The position numbers and the translations under genes are program-made. DNA of 64,000 bases from Aradus depressus (taxonomy: Eukaryota > Arthropoda > Insecta > Hemiptera > Aradidae). This document shows positions 22,900 through 47,400 of this stretch, piece after piece. The stretch lies in contig OY759215.1 of NCBI GenBank assembly GCA_963662175.1, positions 10,405,079-10,469,078 on the forward strand, in the 5' to 3' direction. The notes below the pieces were generated by a model. It saw nothing but the letters and a program-made list of their open reading frames with translations. It searched no databases and was not told where the DNA came from. Numbering within the stretch: the first letter of the stretch is position 1; every line of letters begins with the position of its first letter.

Positions 22900-24180
22900 A
22901 TGGCATAGAGCGGGGATCGCATAATTCCTGAACTTTCAGACAAATGTTGTTCAGTCCTCCAAAATGAGGTACCTACTACTCGAACCCCACTACTGTATGA
23001 CTTTTTGGAAATGCATAAAACAAAAAATAAAACAAAAAAATAAAATAAAAACGTTGAAAATAAAAAAATTATTCAGAAATATTAGTGAAATTAAAAAATC
23101 CTACAAAACATTGTTTTTAATTTTGGGAAAAGTACACATTTTAAAATTACATCGATATATGTATCGAAATTAGTGGCCCGGATTCCTTTTACGTGATAGC
23201 TCGTTACTGCCAAAAAAAAAAAATAATAATAAAATAAAAATAATAGAAAAAAAATTTTAAAATAGTTTCCCTTACTTTCGTTATCGATGATTAAATATTT
23301 ATAGTTTCTCATCTTATCAGTGAACAATTGTTGTCAATGGCTCTTGTTGAATCTGTATGTTTACTCATGACATTTGCCCGAAGTTAGTGCAACGTTTCAA
23401 TGATGCAAATAAATACAAAACAAAATTGATATGGAATAAGTTGGCTTAATGGTATGCATTTTTATTTATCAGTCCTTATTTTAAGTATCCTTTATTTCCT
23501 TTTTTCGATGGTTTCCCAATGAGGGGAAAGTTCCAATAACCATTGAAAATAGTGATTTCAAAACCAAGTTTTAACATTTCCATGAAAATTACTACATGTG
23601 TAGTTTATTTATTATCCTTTGCCCTAGATTATCGTGAGTTATTTTTACGGTATTTACTATTTAGAGTAAGGAGTTTTTCCTTCGTAGTACTACCACTTTT
23701 CGGTGTACGTTGTCAAATTTCATATGCTTGGGAACTAATGGGGCTCAATGAATCGTGTTTTGTAGCCTTAAAAAGGGAAATTTGAGTTATTCTTTAAGTC
23801 ATCTTGGATCGCTGGTTTACTCTTACTACTCCGTTTTCTCTGCTAATTGTTGCACCATTATGCTTATTTTCATGTTCAATCGTTAAAAGTCAAATACCTC
23901 CGAAGTAACTAATTATTTTCATCACTGACATTTTTAGTCAAGCATGTTGAAAAACCCTAAACCCTGTTCTTTTTTTGTTTTTTTCTAAGACGTACATTCA
24001 AAGCCGATTTATTGTTTAGTTAGGCTTAACCGATATTGTTATCCCACTAACCAGTCAAATTTATTGAGCTGTTTTGGATTTTTTTTTTCTCAGTTCATTC
24101 ATTATAATGTGACTTAAGTATCATGAGAGACCTATGCTCATATAACTGACTGTTGCGCATGGAGCATATTAGGACATTCA
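22900..24180. other. Upstream region of the BTBD-like gene, no gene recognised
   Basis: AT-rich sequence upstream of the BTBD-like start codon. I cannot place a promoter or untranslated exon with confidence. Confidence 0.4.
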
Positions 24181-24189
24181 GTAACAAAA

Positions 24190-24295
24190 GTTAAGCCTAC
24201 ATTGTGCTGACGATGGCGTAAGACGAAACTGGTAAACTTTTTTTATATTTTTGTGGCATTAGACAATATAAAAGTTAAACAAATTCTTTGTTTTT
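24190..24295 (+). repeat. Hammerhead-core repeat, family 2
   Basis: Contains CTGACGATGGCGTAAGACGA followed by AAC, then 'attagacaatataaaagtta' and 'caaattctttgtttttatt'. Two diverged copies with the same layout occur at 49790-49880 (plus) and 60745-60850 (minus). The CTGACGA...GAAAC spacing is shared with the Penelope-like repeat of family 1. Confidence 0.5.
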
Positions 24296-24558
24296 ATTAA
24301 TTTTATTAGCTTTCCACTATATCGACACAGATCGCAGAAATGTATTATTATAGATAATACATTAGAATTTGAGCGACATTCCAAATCGCGGGGGAGCTTG
24401 TTTGATGAATGTAAGATAATAGTTTTCATAGCTCCATCCATACACTCGGCTGTTGGCTGAGCGCTTTAGCTGATTTTTATACTAGTCCAATAAAACTGAT
24501 CACTATTTCAACCCCAATTTGCTGTTGCTATTTAAAAATAATAATTTGTAGATATAAA

Positions 24559-36223
<11,665 letters not shown>

Positions 36224-36497
36224 ACTCTTTTAAATTAGCTGTTTGTAAGATAAAATTTTAATGTATACGTTTACTTGTCTTCTTTCTCTTTCTCTCTCTC
36301 TCTCTCATTGTTACCGAACTCGTATCTTTAATTATTGAAATTTTTTTTTTCTCCTGGCTGTGATTGATACATATTGAAATCTGAGAGAGGCCATATTTGT
36401 CTCTTTTTTTTTTAAGATTTGAAGAAAATTTAATTATTCTGTGTAAATGTTTTAATATATGTATTTAGAAAAGTATAAGGAAAATATTGTGAGAAAA

Positions 36498-36509
36498 AAT
36501 AAAAATAAA
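36498..36509 (+). promoter_or_regulatory. Polyadenylation signals of the BTBD-like gene
   Basis: Two consecutive AATAAA hexamers about 280 bases after the stop codon, in a plausible 3' untranslated region. No closer canonical signal was seen. Confidence 0.5.
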
Positions 36510-36789
36510 ACAGTATTTTAAAAGTTGTTTTCATTACAGTAGTTCCAACATCAGATTTGGGAAAATGCAGTTACGAATTGTATTCGGGAATCAGGGTTGT
36601 GCTGTTATGATATCATTTTTTTGGATAAACGTAGAAAACATCTTAGAATATGTAGAAACTTAAGTAGTATTCATTAGGTCGGTAATAAATGTATAATTTT
36701 GGGCCTTAATTGAACAAAAAATAAAAAATAAAGTTTTAAACCTTAAAGCTTAGTAATTAGGAAGGGATTGACCAACGATATAATAAGGA

Positions 36790-37500
36790 TGAGATATTAG
36801 GCTTGTGGTCGAATAAAACAAACTTGTGAAATTTCGCACCAACCTTTCGGCACTGAGTGTACTACCTTCTTCAGGGCCTCTATTGACATATATAAATTGT
36901 TATAACTGAGTTAATGTATGTTAGACACGATATAATTGTGAGATCCTGGCAGAATGGTGAGTGAATATGATTACAAACCTATATCATATTTGTATATTTT
37001 GATTTTAGTTTTATTTTAAATAGTGTGTAAACTAGATTCGTGAAAGATGTAGGTTGTATTTTTTTTGTTGTTGAGATTCTTTATTTTAGATGTGACATCA
37101 CATTTTGGTGTGTTTAAAAAATATTTAATTTATTAATATGATTATTTTAAAAATATTATATTTTATTATTTTAAAACTTCTGCTCGCTCATATCATAGTA
37201 TTTGTTTTTTTTGTTGTTTGTAAATTTTCACTCAGGAAATACGCTTATATTTAGTTTATAAGTATTTGGTTTAGGTTTAATATTTCAGTTTGTTTTGGTG
37301 TAAATAATTTCACTGTTAATTATTGGTTTAGTCACAATTATGTCATGCCTTTTACTCAAATCTAATATACATTAACTCAGTAATAATAATTTATATATCT
37401 CGATACAGGTCCTGAAGAAGGCACACTCAGTGCCGTAAGCTTAGCAGAAGTTCCTCAAGTTTGTTTTATTCGACCACAAACCTCATCTCTCCTTCTAAAG
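36790..37500. mobile_element. Inverted-arm element, hammerhead-core family 3
   Basis: The arms at about 36795-36925 and 37365-37495 are imperfect inverted copies. Each carries a CTGAAGA box, a GGCAC...GTGCC stem and a GAAAG-like box, then TTTGTTTTATTCGACCACAA. The 440 bases between the arms are very AT-rich without protein coding. The layout resembles the Penelope-type palindrome but with a different sequence. Confidence 0.55.
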
Positions 37501-37520
37501 CTTAGTGTTAACTTAAGTTT

Positions 37521-37645
37521 ATCGTCCGGGAGTGAGTTTTATTTCGTAGATAGAACTCTCTCCCGGGGCCATGGATGTCGTAGATAACTAGATAACACAT
37601 TGTCATGGCTAATATGCACCGTACATGAAGCCAAAAAAAAAAAAA
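37521..37645 (+). repeat. SINE-2, 5'-truncated
   Basis: Starts at CGTCCGGGAGTGAGTTTTAT, continues with 'gtagatagaactctctcccg' and ends 'atggctaatatgcaccgtac' plus 'atgaagcca' and an A run. It lacks the tRNA-like head seen in the copy at 59297-59507. Confidence 0.8.
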
Positions 37646-37649
37646 ACTT

Positions 37650-38425
37650 TAGTTTATGAGTTACCAATTTCATTTATGATAAGAGCTCTATCATAACTTT
37701 CAGTCATTTAGAGACTAAATAACTAAAATATTGAATTAGGAACCTTAGTTGGTTGCTGGAGATCCTAAACAGTGGAGACAACTTCAAGAGATGGTTTGAG
37801 AAATTTCTTCAAGAGGTTTTAAAGGTTTCTGACAGCGATAGACTACTAATATTCGACGCTTTTTCTTTTTTATTCTAAGCTTGTCAGTGGCTATTTGTGC
37901 CATGCAACGTGGCGCAGCCCAGTATAGTGTTCTTATAGTATGCCTCTCGTTTCATAGCATGTGGGGAGTTGGGAGAATCCACTACATGTACCCAATGGAG
38001 ATGTCTTAAAATCCTACAATGGGCAATTTTCAAACTACATTTTATTTTAATCAGAAGTTCTTCCACAATCACCCTTTTCTCCTGTCCTCTCCCCGTCGAC
38101 TACCACTTCGTAACTTTCTCTAAGACAGATGACATCGAAACCGGAGACAACTGAAGTTACATCTTCAATTTTCATTGACACTAGCTCAGGGTTTTAAAAA
38201 CATTTTCATTTATGACCCCACTATAAGTTGGCAGAAGTGTAAGGAGTATGATGCATATTATATTGATGATTCAATTATTTTCTCAATTACTGTATAAATC
38301 GTTTATTTATTTTTTTTTAGATTATAAAAACGGATATTTCATAAATAACAACCCCCAAAAATAATCTCAATTCATGTTTGTAATACAATATTGAATATCC
38401 TCCACAAAAAAATGTATCTATAAAT
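37650..38425. other. Intergenic region between convergent genes
   Basis: Lies between the 3' end of the BTBD-like gene (plus) and the 3' end of the transporter-like gene (minus). No further gene is recognisable. Confidence 0.45.
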
Positions 38426-38429
38426 TATC

Positions 38430-38435
38430 TTTATT
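38430..38435 (-). promoter_or_regulatory. Polyadenylation signal of the SLC7-like gene
   Basis: TTTATT on the plus strand, that is AATAAA on the minus strand, only seven bases beyond the stop codon of the transporter-like gene. Confidence 0.45.
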
Positions 38436-38441
38436 TTTCCA

Positions 38442-41400
38442 TTATGAAATAATAACTTTGCCAAAGAACTTTTTTTTGACAGGAGGTGATACAGAGAAAG
38501 TTTCAAATTTCGGTGGCTCCTCTCGTATGGACAATTGATAGTTTGAAGAATTACTTTTTTTGAAGCAATTTCTATACTTGTTATAACAGTGAAGAAATAA
38601 CCCTGAAAAAATATATATATATTTATTAGAAACAAATACGTTAAGAAAAATAAATGAATAGTTTTTCAAATAAAAATATTTTTACCTAGGGTGAGCCATA
38701 TAACCAAGGCTATCCATACTTCCAGTGTGAAACTTCCACTTAGTATGATGTTAATAGTTAAAACTAAAAGAGACAAACTAACGTATGTTTTGTTTTTATT
38801 TGATAAATACAGAGTAAATAGCAACATCATCACTCCTGAAACTGAAAAAAAAAAATTAATAAACCATGTGATGAAAGACGAAAAAAGTTGCAATACTGTG
38901 GTTACATTTCGAAATAAAAATTGTATTTGTCTACACACAAAACACCATGCAAAATCACTTACCACAAAATAAGGAGATTGCCACGAAATACATTTTGAGT
39001 TGCAGAACTAGTGATATAATAGCTAATTCAAGTGTTATCATTGCTAAAAGTATGTTTTTAATACAATATTTTTCTTTTGCTTTTTCGTCAAATTTTAGGA
39101 ACGCTTTGTAGCTAATCAAAGTCTACAAAATAAAGAAACAATAATATTATTGTACATTTACCTAACAGAAGAATACAGAATTTTATATTAACGACAATAT
39201 CAGTCTTTACGAGAGGCATGCCCAACTGCTTTTTCAGTCCATAAGTACATTCATTTGCTGCTATCAAAGGGCGATAAGGGAGGACCCAGAAATAAATAAA
39301 ATAATGGATTTTGAAATTGGCTGCAAGTTGCTATGTACGACTGAATCATGTACGTACGGCAAATGCGTACATTCTTTGAAAATCTTGAGCTCGCATGAGC
39401 CCAGTTCCCAAATTTTAGGTGATTTACATACTTTGTTGGCACTATATTTCGTATTTTATTATAATTTAGTACCGTTCGAAATACGAAGATTGAACATTTA
39501 AAGCTGCTAGGCAAAGACGCTTGTGGAAATTCAAAGCTGTGCTCTATTCGAGAAGGCTTGATTGGTGCACGGATTTAAGATATTAATGGGAATAATATTA
39601 CTCAGTCAATGGCCGTTGTTTCTCGTGATTTATCTCTTTCAATAGCAACTTTGCTGGGGAACACTTTTTGGTTTGGAGAGCGAAATTTTCGATCTGGGGT
39701 GCATATTTATAGCCAATTATAAGTGTTAAACATCGAATTACAGTAGAGGGCGCCTGTTGCTCAAAAGTAGCGAGCTAGCCTACTGAGGTCAAGATCGCGG
39801 GCTCAAAAGCCGGCCGAGGCCCTTAAGTCTGGAAAGTGAAGAAACCTTGAACACACCGTCCTTCGGATGGGACGTTAAGCAATGGTCCCGAGCCTGTGCG
39901 ATATCAGAGCCTAATCTAGGTTGACAAAATGTAGGACTCCCACAGAACCAAAGCGACAAAAGAGCGCTCCGGTAGTAGACGAGATGATCTAGTAGTTGAA
40001 GCCCAGGCATGAGACATTCATCTAACTCGAATCACTGTGCAATGATGACAAATAGCAAACTAATGTAATGAGCTAACAGGTATATTATTGTTTGATAGCT
40101 CTAGCACTATTGAGGTCACTTTCTTCCTTTTTTGAGGCTATTTCATCAACATATAGGCTGTACTTCCCTCTTCATCGACACCAGATGGCCCGCACACTTC
40201 GCACTTCAGTACTCTTTGGTGTCGTCCGCCCGGATAAGATAGATTTATTTTTTCTTCAACAAAAATAGATTTACCTTAGAAATAGTATGTAGTTCAAACG
40301 AATCAAAACCGTTCAAGAAATGTATGCATCTCGTACATCTTATTTTAAAGATTTTTTAAAAACATGCGCCCGCACTCAAAAAATTCCAGAGCATATTGCG
40401 ACCCGACTGCCGCAATAACTATGAAAGAGCATTAAGTGCAAAAACTTTGCCGATCCGACAAATGATCAATTATTATAACTGAGAAATATACCTTTCTTTG
40501 TACAATGCTATCAGAAAGAGGTTCATCCTCACTTTCTGAACTTCGAGAAATACCAGACTTCAGAAGATTCGACTCTTCTTCATTTTTATGCACTACTGAG
40601 TTTATTTTTTTTCGGTTCGTTATGATGTTTTTTTTTGTAACATCTCTCGTAACTAGAAAAAAAAAAAAATTATAGCAAATGCTTGTAAAAAATATGTGAT
40701 CTAAAGCACGCTACAATAGGACTTTCTTATATGAACCAATTTTGTACAGATCACTTCTCACTCTCAAATTATGGCATTACTGGTTATATGAAAGTAATGT
40801 GTTGGCTTCAGCGGTATTCTTCGTTTCATTGTACAGCGCAATTCTGAGAGTGACTTTCTTATAACGAGTATGGAATGAATTTGAGATGAGGGAGGGGGAG
40901 TGAGAATGATCTGAATAAAAAAATCCTGTTATGGCCACATCACAAATATTGTTTTAATAAGGAACATTTTTGAAAAGAAAGAATATTTAGAGCACTGACA
41001 AAGTTCGAATCACATACACACACACCGACAGTCAAATGCACGGACAGACATCATCGCGAAAATAGTCAAAACATATTCAGAGGACCTTAAAACGTGAAAT
41101 CCTATTGAAAACTCTTTTTCGGATTTTCGCACGATTACAATACTTCCTTACACTAAACATATTAGAAAGTAAAAAATCAGTATATTACCAATATGTTTTT
41201 ATTATTATTGTTCATAATATTAGTATTATTTATTAATTTTCCCATAACCATAAATTCATTATTCGTATAAGCTACTTTACTGTGTAGCGTTCTGGCCATA
41301 TCCAGCGATTTGCTGTGGTCTATCTCTAATCGAATTAAATAAACATACTGAACTTACCCCATCTAAAGAAAATATTGAAATTCACGTAAAATTGTGAGAT

Positions 41401-44400
41401 CGAAAAAATAGGTAAGCCGGTGTATGAGAGAAAGGCTAGGAACTAGAAAAATATGAAAATCGAAGGCAAAATGAGAAATGTACAGAAAAGTATTAGAACT
41501 CACGAAAAATTGTGAGATCGAAAAAGTCCAGGAAGCAAGTATTTACAAATATTATTGTCGGTTACATAAGTATGATTTTTGTCAACAACTGATTTCCTCC
41601 ATTTTAACAACAAATACAAATAGAAAATTCAAAGGTTCTGATGTAAGACTTTAGTTAATTCAAACGTTAATTCTCTTTTCACAAGATGTTTCGGCAATTT
41701 TATGACATTTGGTGTAAAACTACAGTTATATAATATGACAACAGTTTGAATTAACTATGGACTTACATCGCAACCTACTATACGGGGAGGCCACAGAACC
41801 CAGTCGTCCAACTCAACAATATGGTTCCCTATTTTTATGAAAAGAAAATTTTAAAATGTACAGTTTATAATTTTAGATAATCGACTATAATAAAAATAGT
41901 AAATACTACTTTATATGGTTATTTCTGCAGAGAATGGCATACAATTGCCGAAACGACATTTGAAGAGAGAATAAAGAAAAATTAGTTTATTATGAGAAGT
42001 TTAGTTAAAATACAAGATACTTACCATTCCGATAAATTGTGAATATTATAAGAAATAATTGTTCAATAATAAAACTGCTCCCAGATAATAAAACAAGAAA
42101 GTATGTTGGGCAGGTCATTATGAGAAGAATACTGATTATACCTGAAATTAGAAAAGACAAATTACATTTAAAGTACATATATAAAATGAGGAACATACAT
42201 ACTTCAGGTGATATTTCAAGAATGAAGTGTAAAAACATATTAGCCAATCAAAATAATGAAATTTATATAACTTATAAGAAATATACATATGTATGTGTAA
42301 GATGCATGCGTCGAATGTTACTGATTGACCATTATATGAATTTCTAGTTGAAATGGTTAAAGTTATAGCTATTAATAAAATAATTTTAGACATATTCCAA
42401 AGTTCTCTAGGTGTAAATGGTATTAATTATAGTTGTTAAATTGCTCGGGCGCCTTGGCCCTAAATTACAAACAACAAAAATTAACTAAATGAAGGAGATG
42501 AGCTCCAAGTTTTATTTTAAAAAAACAGTCTCTCTTAAGAAGTTCTGTTCTTCTTTCATCTTTATTAATTTTATTCTATCAAAAATTCAATCAACCAAAA
42601 TATTAATTTTTAAATTCAGAGTGTTTTTTGTCATTTATTTTACTACAGTTTAAAAGATCCACCTAAGTAAATAATTTTGTGTATATTATTCATTTCTGGT
42701 AAACAGCGCTGTAGGCGATATGAGCTCGTAGTTAAAGCTTGGCCATGAGTCGAAATAACTAACATCTAATGGTTACTACGGTGACCCTCACGTAACCTTT
42801 TCCGGGCTTTTGAAGCAAGGTTACCACCTTAAAAACAATCTCATTTCTGTCGTAACATTCTTGTACCGATTCCAGGCAAACTCTTCCACAAAAATATTTA
42901 AAATGCCTTCTAACGAGGGAGAAAAAAAGCCCGGGCATAAGTAATAATAACGAACTTCCCTAATAGAGCAAGCCTTAGTTTATAAATAAACCTGAAGATG
43001 GATAATGCCGAAACTGGTAATATACGTATATCATTTTTGTGAGATACACAATATTTCAAAAATAAGTTTGTTTTATTTATTTGTAATGTTTGATTTGACT
43101 TGGGCGCAATTATTTTCCAAGATGACACGATATTTATAAGTATATTTCAAGAAAATAACTGTTAGTCCATTACCGACAAGAATTATGAGGGTTTGACGAA
43201 CCCTGGAGCTAGCGATATCATACAGAAAGAGAACGAGAAGAGGAATGTTGTGGGCAGAGTTGAGGGCGGCCATGAATAGTTCTGGTAGAGATAGTCCCAG
43301 ACAGCAGATAGACAGCGCTAGAGACAGAGGTTCATACCAGGGGTAGTGCTCATTGAAGCATCTTATTAAGAGCTGCCCAGCGCACATTCTGAAATATCAA
43401 ATTATATTAAAAATTATAATATAATAAAAAATATTTATTATATTTTATAATTAATATGCTAAAATCACTTACAATGAAAAAATATTTGTTCCCTTAAAAT
43501 ACAGTGACTAATTAAACTTCTATTGAAGAAAAGGAATTGATGTTTACCGTTTAGAACAGATTTCAAATTTGCCGGCTTTATTCACAGAAGCAAAAAAAAA
43601 AAAAAAAATCAGTTTTTAAATTTGCAAAATAATAAATTAATGAAAACAAAAAAAAAAAAAATTGCAATAACATATTCAAATCATCATATAGAAAACAAAT
43701 TTTATTCTGGGACCGAGGTTCCCTAAGAATAAATACATGACAGTCACTGAACAGAGCAACAAATACAAATAAAATAAAATATCAGTAATGAGATAAAAGT
43801 GCTACAGTGGATAGAAACAGGAACACAATGAATATAACTAAATAAGAAAATAGAATAAAGTAAAAATAAAATAGATAATGATGAAATAAGTAAAAAATAA
43901 ATAAATAAAATAATAATACAAAAATAATTAGATTAACAGCTTCATTATGAAGAAATCATACGAAAATAAATGTATCTAAAGAAATATATAAAGGATAGAA
44001 TAAATTAAAAAAAAAAAAAAGCAATCATGGTTCGTGAAAATATTCACTCGAAAATTAAAAAATAGCAAACGAAATATGCAATATCTTAAAGATGCGGTCT
44101 CCGTTCGATAACAAACTTTCTCAATTTTATTGCAACAGCAATATATAATTTTCGTGAAACAATTACTTATTTTTCTTCAGTTGCGACAACATTCCCAGTC
44201 CGGCCAGGTACAAACCAAATTCAACAATCAGACCAAGAAGACCTTTCTCATTCTCCAGGGCAGTAAAACAAGGAAGGAAGAACACAACTCCAACGAAAAT
44301 CTGAAAAACAATTAAATTAATTAAATTATTATTGAAAAAAGTCGGCAAAAATATAGTGAATGAGTAGTTTATTATATCAAATTAGAAACCAACTTGAAAG

Positions 44401-47400
44401 ATATCATTTCCCAAAATGTCAGCTTCAAAATTGATACTGAATAGTCCAAGAATGAAGAATAAAAATGAGACTGATATAAATAAGATGTTCAGGAGAGTTC
44501 TGAAGAAACTTGAGGACTGAAAATATATACAAAAATCATTATCATTATTAGATACTTTCAACTTCCACTTTATACATACACAAATAATAAATATACTTAA
44601 TAAAGTCTTGAATTATCATTATATAATATAATTCTGGACATTATTTTAAAACATTGACTAAATAAGTTCACTCATAACACATTTATTCTTGCTTTTTTTA
44701 AAAAACAAATTTATTTGTTACATTTGATGAAATAAAGTAGAAAATAAATAAAACAAACTTATTTTTGAAATATTGTCTATTCCACTAAAGATATATATAC
44801 ATATATAACTACCGGTTTCGGCTTTATATTATCGTCAGGTCTAGTTATGAACTAAGTCAGTTTGCAGAGAGCGACCCATCAAATACATCTCAGGTCAAAG
44901 GGTGCTATTAAAAAAAAAAAAAATTTCAGAAAAAATAGGTAAAGAGTTGAAAAAAGAAGGTTTCAATATCGGGTTTAAAACTATCAATCCCATAAGCCAG
45001 TGCCTAGAGAGAGGTAGGGACAAAACAGATATTGAAAATAAAAGCGGTGTTTATACGTCTAGAGTGTGCGACGTGCAGTCAATTATACACTGGACAGACA
45101 GGACGTCGTTTTAGGGAAAGAATTAAAGAACACACGGCCGAAATAAAGAACCGAGGAAACCGTTCTACATTCGCGACCCACATAATTGACAATAGCCACA
45201 CTTTCGACCCATCTACAGGCATCAAATATCTCCATTATTGCCCAAAAAGCAGGCTACTTAATAGCTTGGAGCAATTAGAAATAAATAAAGCTAACAAAAG
45301 GAACATTTGTATGAATGACCAAATTTATTTCAACTATTCCCCTTTGTTAACACCCTAAACCAGTTCTGTTTCCAAATATATGTTTGTATTATCTGTTATT
45401 AATATTTGGTTCCACATATATGTTTCAATTTATCTAAATCTTAACATTATTATTAATTTTATTTCTATTTTTATTATTTACTTGTATTTGTACTTATTTA
45501 TTTGTTATTTTTCCACGTATTAGTCTAGTGACATTGTTTTATGTAAATTTAGAACTAGGTTTTGTTAAGAAATATTTCATGAGTTAGCTAACGGTACAGC
45601 CGGGGGACTCCCAAGTTTTAATAGCACCCTTTGACCTGAGATGTATTTGAAGGGTCGATCTCTGCAAAGTGACTTAGTTCATAACTAGACCTGACGATGG
45701 TATAAAGCCGAAACCGGTAGTTATATATGTATATATATCTTTAGTGGAATAGACAATATTTCAAAAATAAGTTTGTTTTATTTATTTATTACAAGTTTCC
45801 ACAATATGTCCGCGTTTCTCAACTTAGAAGTTATAAAGTAGAAAGCAATAAACGTTATATTTGAAGGTTCAATGTCAAATAAAATTTAAATAACATTTCA
45901 GTTTGCTTTGTTGATCAAATAAAATAATTAAAATGTATTTATGTAATTTAATTAAAGAAATTTTTAATAAAATTGTAATGGGTCGAACAAAAGGACTCTT
46001 CAAATTGTTAAACAGGTTTATTTACTAAGCTAGTTTATTTAGATACATAGACAACTCCTGGGCGCATACTATACCCTAAGGCCAGGAGTTCGCCCTACAC
46101 AATCAGGGCCAACGGAAACCCACGGGGATAGGTAAGGGCTAGGCGAACGTCTCTATAGATGGGCCTAAAAGTCTGTTAGAACCACTAATGTTGTTAATGC
46201 TTACCCCCGCACATCGGTATCAAGCACCAGCTCATAAACCACATTGCACGGACACCCCACGGATATAGCACAAATAATTTTTATACATATTTATTTTCTA
46301 AACCTGACAATCATGTAACAAATTATTTGATTTGAGAATTATAAATTACTATTTGGAATAAAGTTATCTGAAATAAACTTGGTATTATTTCTAATGAAGT
46401 TAATTCAAAAAGTAATTCACAATTCACAATTCAATAACAATATTTTATTAGAATTGAAGTGAGGCTATTTCAAATAATTTATTTTTTAATTGGTATTTGA
46501 AATGAAATATGCCTAACATTAGTGGTGAAGAAGATTCGAAACCTTTAAATCGTCAAATTTTCATGAGAAACTATATTTAGGAACAATATTATAATTACAT
46601 GTGATTCATTAATATATCAATTGTACGATTTTTCAGTGTGTTTGATGACCTTACTCCTTTCTTTTTTATTATATAATATTATATTTATGTAAAGAGTGTG
46701 TGTATTTTCTTCTTATGACCCATAGATATTAACCCTACATAAGAAATTTATTAAAACAGACTAGAAAAAAAAAAAAATACCTCTAAACCAAATATAAAAA
46801 GTATTGTGATGAAGAAAAGAATGGTGGTTGGCATGAGCGAAGGAATGGCAGGGAAGAGATGATAGTTGGTATCTTCGGCTCCATGGAAGGTGGCCAGTAG
46901 AGTGCCCAGGACGGAGGAAGTGGCAGAGAGACGGGATCCCTGAGACAGCAGTCTTAACCATTCCAGAGAGTTCTTGGAATACTTCTCATTACAGTGGTCA
47001 AAATAATAGGCCTTTTGTATTTCGGCAATGCCTGCAGTAAGTATAAATAGTAGACAATGGGTTATTATTGTTTGAAAATGTATTGAAATAAACTTATGTA
47101 CTTAGAATCGTTTTGGTAGCATATCCACGTTCTTTTATTGGGGTTCTGTATGTCAAACAAATCCTATTTACCTCTTTACGAGAGTTTGGTTTGTCGTCAG
47201 ACTTCATATCACCCTCTAACTTTGTACAAAGTTTCAGTTATATAGTTCCAAGATATCGGGGGGGATGCCAGACATACAAACGTCAAACACTCGTTAATAG
47301 GTTTTTGTATACGGTCTTCGACCTACGGAACTTGAACAATTAGTTTCAATCAATTCTTCTTGTCGCGTAATAAGCCGAACATAGATTTTTCAACTGAAAA

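Noticed and set aside
23543..23785. Plus-strand 80-residue protein MKIVISKPSFN
   Set aside because: Hydrophobic and AT-driven, without family resemblance, splice context or codon pattern to support it.
38372..38669. Two overlapping minus-strand small proteins near 38500
   Set aside because: Only the frame beginning GLFLHCYNKY joins the preceding exon in phase and ends the transporter-like protein; the other is its shadow.
43073..43387. Independent gene starting MCAGQLLIRCF
   Set aside because: A splice acceptor directly precedes the ATG and the frame joins exon 4 of the transporter-like gene.
44163..44348. Separate small membrane protein ending KKNK
   Set aside because: The stop overlaps a splice donor whose phase fits the next exon, so it is exon 4 of the larger transporter-like gene; retained only as a possible isoform.
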